Part shown: positions 61,309 to 64,000 of the stretch, in pieces
How the letters are laid out: every line of letters begins with the position of its first letter
Numbering within the stretch: the stretch's first letter is position 1
Source of the DNA: Prevotella sp. UBA3776
GTDB lineage: Bacteria > Bacteroidota > Bacteroidia > Bacteroidales > Bacteroidaceae
Assembly (NCBI GenBank): GCA_002369515.1
Contig: DFFM01000024.1
Span: 9,284-73,283, forward strand
Direction: 5' to 3'
DNA length: 64,000 nt
The notes under the pieces: model-generated
The model's input: only the letters and a program-made list of their open reading frames with translations
What the model was told of the DNA's origin: nothing
Database searches by the model: none
Translations under genes and position numbers: made by a program

Positions 61309-61343
61309 AAAGCCCGTCAGCGTTTTTGCTTACGGGCTTTTTT
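61309..61343 (+). terminator. Terminator after the M23/LysM gene
   Basis: A 9 bp stem AAAGCCCGT/ACGGGCTTT with a 14 nt loop is followed by a run of T. It lies 50 bp past the stop. The remaining 165 bp to the GT2 gene hold degenerate TTCTCTTGGCCGCTACCGC repeats only. Confidence 0.88.
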
Positions 61344-61510
61344 AGTGGGTGATGCTGTGTTCCCCCGATATTCTTTTGGTTGCAGTTCTTATGGCCGCAG
61401 CGGCAGTTCTCTTGGCCGCTACCGCCGTGCTGTTGCCGCAGTTAAAGTTCTCTTGGCCGTTGCCACTGTTTTCTTGACTGCTTCGACGTGCTGTTGGGTG
61501 CGCCGCCGTT

Positions 61511-62290
61511 CTATTGCGGCTTCTTGAAAACCGCCCTTACGGCAAACCACATGTGCATGGCAATGGTGGTGAGCCACCCGTAGTGGCGCACCATGACGCT
61601 GAACCGCTCGCGGAGCGAAGCGCGGTGGTGGAGCGTGGTTTGGCCTTCGCGCAGATAGTGGCAAACCACGGTGTGCAGGTTGACCAGTTCGCGCTGTTGC
61701 TGCTCGCAACGTTTCATTACGCGTATGCACCAATCCACATCGGCCGAGTAGTGGAACTGTTGGTCGTAGGGCTCTTGGCGGGCAATGTCGGTCAGTGCGT
61801 AGAAGGCCTGGTGGCAGACAAGCATGCCCTGGCGGAACGAGCGCCACGTGAGGTGTTCGGGCGGCGCCAGGCGGCGGTGGGAGAGAAACCGTCCTTGGGC
61901 GTCGATGATGTCGGTGTCGCCATAGAGCACACCGGGCTTGTGCTCGGTGTCTATTTTGTCGGCTATTGTGAGCAGCGTGTCGGCGTCAGCCAGCCGGTCG
62001 CCGGCGTTCAGAAAACAGATGTAGTCGCCCGTAGCGCGGTTGAGGCCCTTCTGCATGGCATCGTAGAGCCCCTTGTCGGGTTCCGAAACGATGACGATTT
62101 CGTGTCGGCTGGCCGATTGCTGGTTGCGCAGTCTGTAGTCGCGAGCCATTTGCAGTGTGTCGTCGGTCGATGCTCCGTCGATGATGATGTGCTCCACGTC
62201 GGCATACGATTGGTTGAGTACGCTCTCGGCTGTCGGCATGAAGGTGTCGGCAGCGTTGTAGGTGACGGTGACGAGGGTGAATTTTATCAT
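61511..62290 (-). CDS. Family 2 glycosyltransferase
   Basis: A 259-residue GT-A-fold enzyme. FTLVTVTYNAADTF, VEHIIIDGASTDDT and SEPDKGLYDAMQKGL are typical of the GT2 group of WcaA/WbbL-like polysaccharide transferases. YICFLNAGD supplies the metal-binding acidic motif. YSADVDWCIR and the C-terminal basic helices (FSVMVRHYGWLTTIAMHMWFAVRAV) suggest membrane association. It starts 3 nt after the stop of the GT4 gene, forming a two-gene operon for surface polysaccharide or LPS synthesis. Confidence 0.92.
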   Translation of the reverse strand: MIKFTLVTVTYNAADTFMPTAESVLNQSYADVEHIIIDGASTDDTLQMARDYRLRNQQSASRHEIVIVSEPDKGLYDAMQKGLNRATGDYICFLNAGDRLADADTLLTIADKIDTEHKPGVLYGDTDIIDAQGRFLSHRRLAPPEHLTWRSFRQGMLVCHQAFYALTDIARQEPYDQQFHYSADVDWCIRVMKRCEQQQRELVNLHTVVCHYLREGQTTLHHRASLRERFSVMVRHYGWLTTIAMHMWFAVRAVFKKPQ

Positions 62291-62293
62291 GTT

Positions 62294-63568
62294 TCAGAGT
62301 TTGAAGTGCTTGGTGGCAAGAGCTTGGTTGTAGAGTTCCTCGTATCGCAGCGCCACGCTCTGCTGCGAGTAGTTGTGGGCCACCTTGCGAATGGCCTGTT
62401 GGCTGGCATCGCTGTAGTCGCACTCGCTGAGCACCCAGCGAATGCCGCGGGCCAAGTCGGCGGCGTCGCGGTAGGCTGCCACGTAGCCGTTCTTCAGGTG
62501 GTCTATCTCCTCGGGAATGCCGCCCACGCGGAACCCCACGCAGGGCACTCCGCAGGCCATGGCCTCCATGATGGTGTTGGGCAGATTCTCCGACAGCGAG
62601 GGCAGCACGAACACGTCGGCGGCATTGTAGGCATCGACCATGCGTTGCGTTTCGTTGATGTAGCCCAGTGCATGGACGGGGAAGTCCAGCTGGTTCTCGT
62701 ACTCTTCGGCATGGCCTCCGAGCACCACGACGGCGGTGCTCTCGCGCATGTCGGGATGCTCGGCGGCCAGCTGTCGGCAGGCTTCCATCAGGTAGCTCAT
62801 GCCCTTGTTGGCGTTGGTGGCCCGCTGCGAAACGAACAGCACCAGCCGCTTTTCCTGCGGCAGTTGCAGTCGCTGGCGAGCCTGCTGCTTGTTGGTGCGT
62901 CGGAAGATGTGGGTGTTGATGGGGTTGGGTATGCATTCCACCCTCTGTCCCCTGAGAAGCGCGCTCTGTCGCGCCTCGCCCTGCAGCCATCTGCTGCAAG
63001 CCACGAAGGCGATGTGCTGTCCGCTGAGCATTTGTTGCTTGCGGGCCCATGTGCGGGCGGCCAGGTCGTTCTCGGAGCCGCCGCCCGGCAGGTATTTGCA
63101 CTGGCGGCAGGCAGTCTTGAACTTGTTGCAACCCAGCGTGAGGTGGCAAATGGCCGTGGCGGGCCACATGTCGTGCATGGTCCACACCACGGGTTTGCCC
63201 GAACGGAGAATCTTGCGGATGTTGGCCAGCGACAGCATGCCCTGGTTCACCCAGTGCAGGTGGATGATGTCGGCCTCCTTGAACTCTCGCAGGCGGGTGA
63301 TGTCGTTGCCAGTGTTGGCGATGTCGAGGTCGAAGAGATGCTTTCGGCTGAAGCGCAGCCGGCAGAAGATGCACCACCGTTCCCACAGGAAATGCCAGCG
63401 ACGGTGCAAGCCCGTGCTGAGCCCCACCACGGTGAGTTGCTGCGTTTCCTTGTCGCGCACCAGCATCTTGGCCTTCACGCCGCTGTTGTTCAGCGCGTCG
63501 GTCAGTCGCTTGGCTGCCAGAGCTGCACCTCCGGCCTGTTCGCTCGTGTTCACTATCAGTACTTTCAT
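62294..63568 (-). CDS. Family 4 glycosyltransferase
   Basis: A 424-residue GT-B-fold enzyme. The N-terminal domain has VLIVNTSEQAGGAALAAKRL and a Cys-rich segment (TLGCNKFKTACRQCKYLPGG) seen in some Bacteroidetes GT4 enzymes. The C-terminal domain has LVLFVSQRATNANKGMSYL, VFVLPSLSENLPNTIMEAM (the E-x7-E motif, first Glu in SEN) and GVPCVGFRVGGIPEEI. It is the first gene of the operon. The sugar donor is unknown. Confidence 0.93.
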   Translation of the reverse strand: MKVLIVNTSEQAGGAALAAKRLTDALNNSGVKAKMLVRDKETQQLTVVGLSTGLHRRWHFLWERWCIFCRLRFSRKHLFDLDIANTGNDITRLREFKEADIIHLHWVNQGMLSLANIRKILRSGKPVVWTMHDMWPATAICHLTLGCNKFKTACRQCKYLPGGGSENDLAARTWARKQQMLSGQHIAFVACSRWLQGEARQSALLRGQRVECIPNPINTHIFRRTNKQQARQRLQLPQEKRLVLFVSQRATNANKGMSYLMEACRQLAAEHPDMRESTAVVVLGGHAEEYENQLDFPVHALGYINETQRMVDAYNAADVFVLPSLSENLPNTIMEAMACGVPCVGFRVGGIPEEIDHLKNGYVAAYRDAADLARGIRWVLSECDYSDASQQAIRKVAHNYSQQSVALRYEELYNQALATKHFKL

Positions 63569-63614
63569 GAGTGGATGTATGTTTTCTCAATCAGCTGTTT
63601 TCCATTCTTTGAAA

Positions 63615-63622
63615 CAAAGATA
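63615..63622 (-). promoter_or_regulatory. -7 promoter box (TATCTTTG) of the glycosyltransferase operon
   Basis: TATCTTTG on the minus strand fits TAnnTTTG. The leader to the ATG at 63568 is about 40 nt. Confidence 0.6.
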
Positions 63623-63760
63623 CGGCAAATTTGATACAGAAGCAAGAAAAAAGGCAAAAAAGTGGCTGTTATCGCACACAATTAGTTGATTTACGTCAAG
63701 AAAGCGGGCAAAAACCGAAAAAATGCCCGTCAAAGTATTGCTTGGAGCGCAAAAACATTG

Positions 63761-63768
63761 TACCTTTG
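63761..63768 (+). promoter_or_regulatory. Rightward promoter box (TACCTTTG) of the terminal leader unit
   Basis: TACCTTTG fits TAnnTTTG; a TTG about 20 nt upstream (ATTGCTTGG region) could be the -33 element. It drives the unit at 63775-63977. Confidence 0.6.
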
Positions 63769-63870
63769 CATCGTCAAAAGGTTAATAGATTGTTTAGGTT
63801 AGTAGTAATAGATTTAGGTTTTTAGTTATTTAGATTTAAGGTAAGTTTAACAAGATTGCTTTCGTTAAGG

Positions 63871-63909
63871 ATGACAATGGTGGACCGTGAGGCTCCCATT
63901 TCGTTTTGA
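63871..63909 (+). CDS. Possible 12-residue leader peptide
   Basis: The ORF encodes MTMVDREAPISF with ATG and TGA codons and ends about 40 nt before the terminator stem. Its position between promoter and terminator recalls a leader peptide, but no run of regulatory codons is seen. Only the position supports it. Confidence 0.25.
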   Translation: MTMVDREAPISF

Positions 63910-63949
63910 AAAGGATTTTTAGTTAAACATAGGCGATACGCTGGTGCTC

Positions 63950-63977
63950 GTTGATGAGTATCAGCGTATTTTTTTTT
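63950..63977 (+). terminator. Intrinsic terminator of the terminal leader unit
   Basis: A TACGCTG/CAGCGTA stem (left arm just upstream, near 63937-63944) with an 18-20 nt loop runs into nine or more T residues. It may act as a true terminator or as an attenuator for a downstream gene outside the window. Confidence 0.7.
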
Positions 63978-64000
63978 ATTGCTGTCCGCTAAAACTCAAA

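Larger units (their letters stand above)
63775..63977 (+). ncRNA. Candidate small RNA or attenuated leader
   Basis: About 200 nt between a good promoter box and an intrinsic terminator. The 5' half is AT-rich with repeated TTAGGTT/TTTAG words. The 3' half holds a 12-codon ORF and then the terminator. It could be a free small RNA, or the leader of an operon that starts beyond the window. The RNA family is not recognised. Confidence 0.4.

Overview
The window is chromosomal DNA from a member of the Bacteroidetes, most likely a Prevotellaceae (Prevotella/Segatella/Xylanibacter type). Supporting this are a SusC/SusD pair beside a hybrid two-component regulator, a porP-gldK-gldL-gldM-gldN type IX secretion operon, a FimB/Mfa2-type fimbrial lipoprotein, and recurrent TAnnTTTG (-7) promoter boxes typical of the phylum. 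Coding DNA is GC-rich, which produces many long but spurious antisense ORFs. No tRNA, rRNA, CRISPR array, insertion sequence or prophage was seen.

Bases 1-29,900 form a polysaccharide/glycoprotein utilisation locus. On the minus strand, reading from 20.05 kb down, lie a GH127 enzyme, SusC, SusD, a DUF4859-repeat lipoprotein and a BACON/HExxH/DUF4859 lipoprotein. These are followed by a stand-alone propeptide-like lipoprotein, a CotH-type lipoprotein, a second HExxH protein and a hybrid two-component regulator cut off by the window start. Divergently on the plus strand lie GH97, GH43, GH127 and GH13 enzymes. A 29-30 bp tandem operator (TAGAC[G/T]AT ... GGAC[G/T]AT, half-sites 21-22 bp apart) occurs exactly 26 nt upstream of four promoters: both divergent promoters, the CotH-like gene and the second HExxH gene. 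It is a strong candidate for the binding site of the local regulator. Two beta-L-arabinofuranosidase-like enzymes, a GH43, a GH97 of the possible alpha-galactosidase branch and HExxH proteins together suggest an arabinosylated hydroxyproline-rich glycoprotein (extensin-like) as substrate.

The same region is rich in non-coding repeats. There are two large inverted-repeat clusters (5.1-5.5 and 7.0-7.8 kb), a duplicated hairpin in the GH97 leader, and GC-rich or palindromic repeats that also sit in frame inside genes (regulator linker, GH13, probably PriA).

Bases 30-39 kb hold an NAD-dependent epimerase-like protein, a FimB/Mfa2-type lipoprotein, a FadL-type porin, PriA, an exported protein and a small outer-membrane barrel. 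Bases 39.3-45.4 kb are the type IX secretion operon (PorP/SprF, GldK, L, M, N) with its own terminator. Bases 46-64 kb are mostly housekeeping: PgpH-like HD phosphohydrolase, GltX, WaaA, a lipoprotein, a gamma-carbonic anhydrase-like protein, an ABC exporter with NAD kinase, PdxJ, a DJ-1 protein, IspD, RecG, an M23/LysM endopeptidase and two glycosyltransferases. The right end carries a promoter-leader-terminator unit with no large gene.
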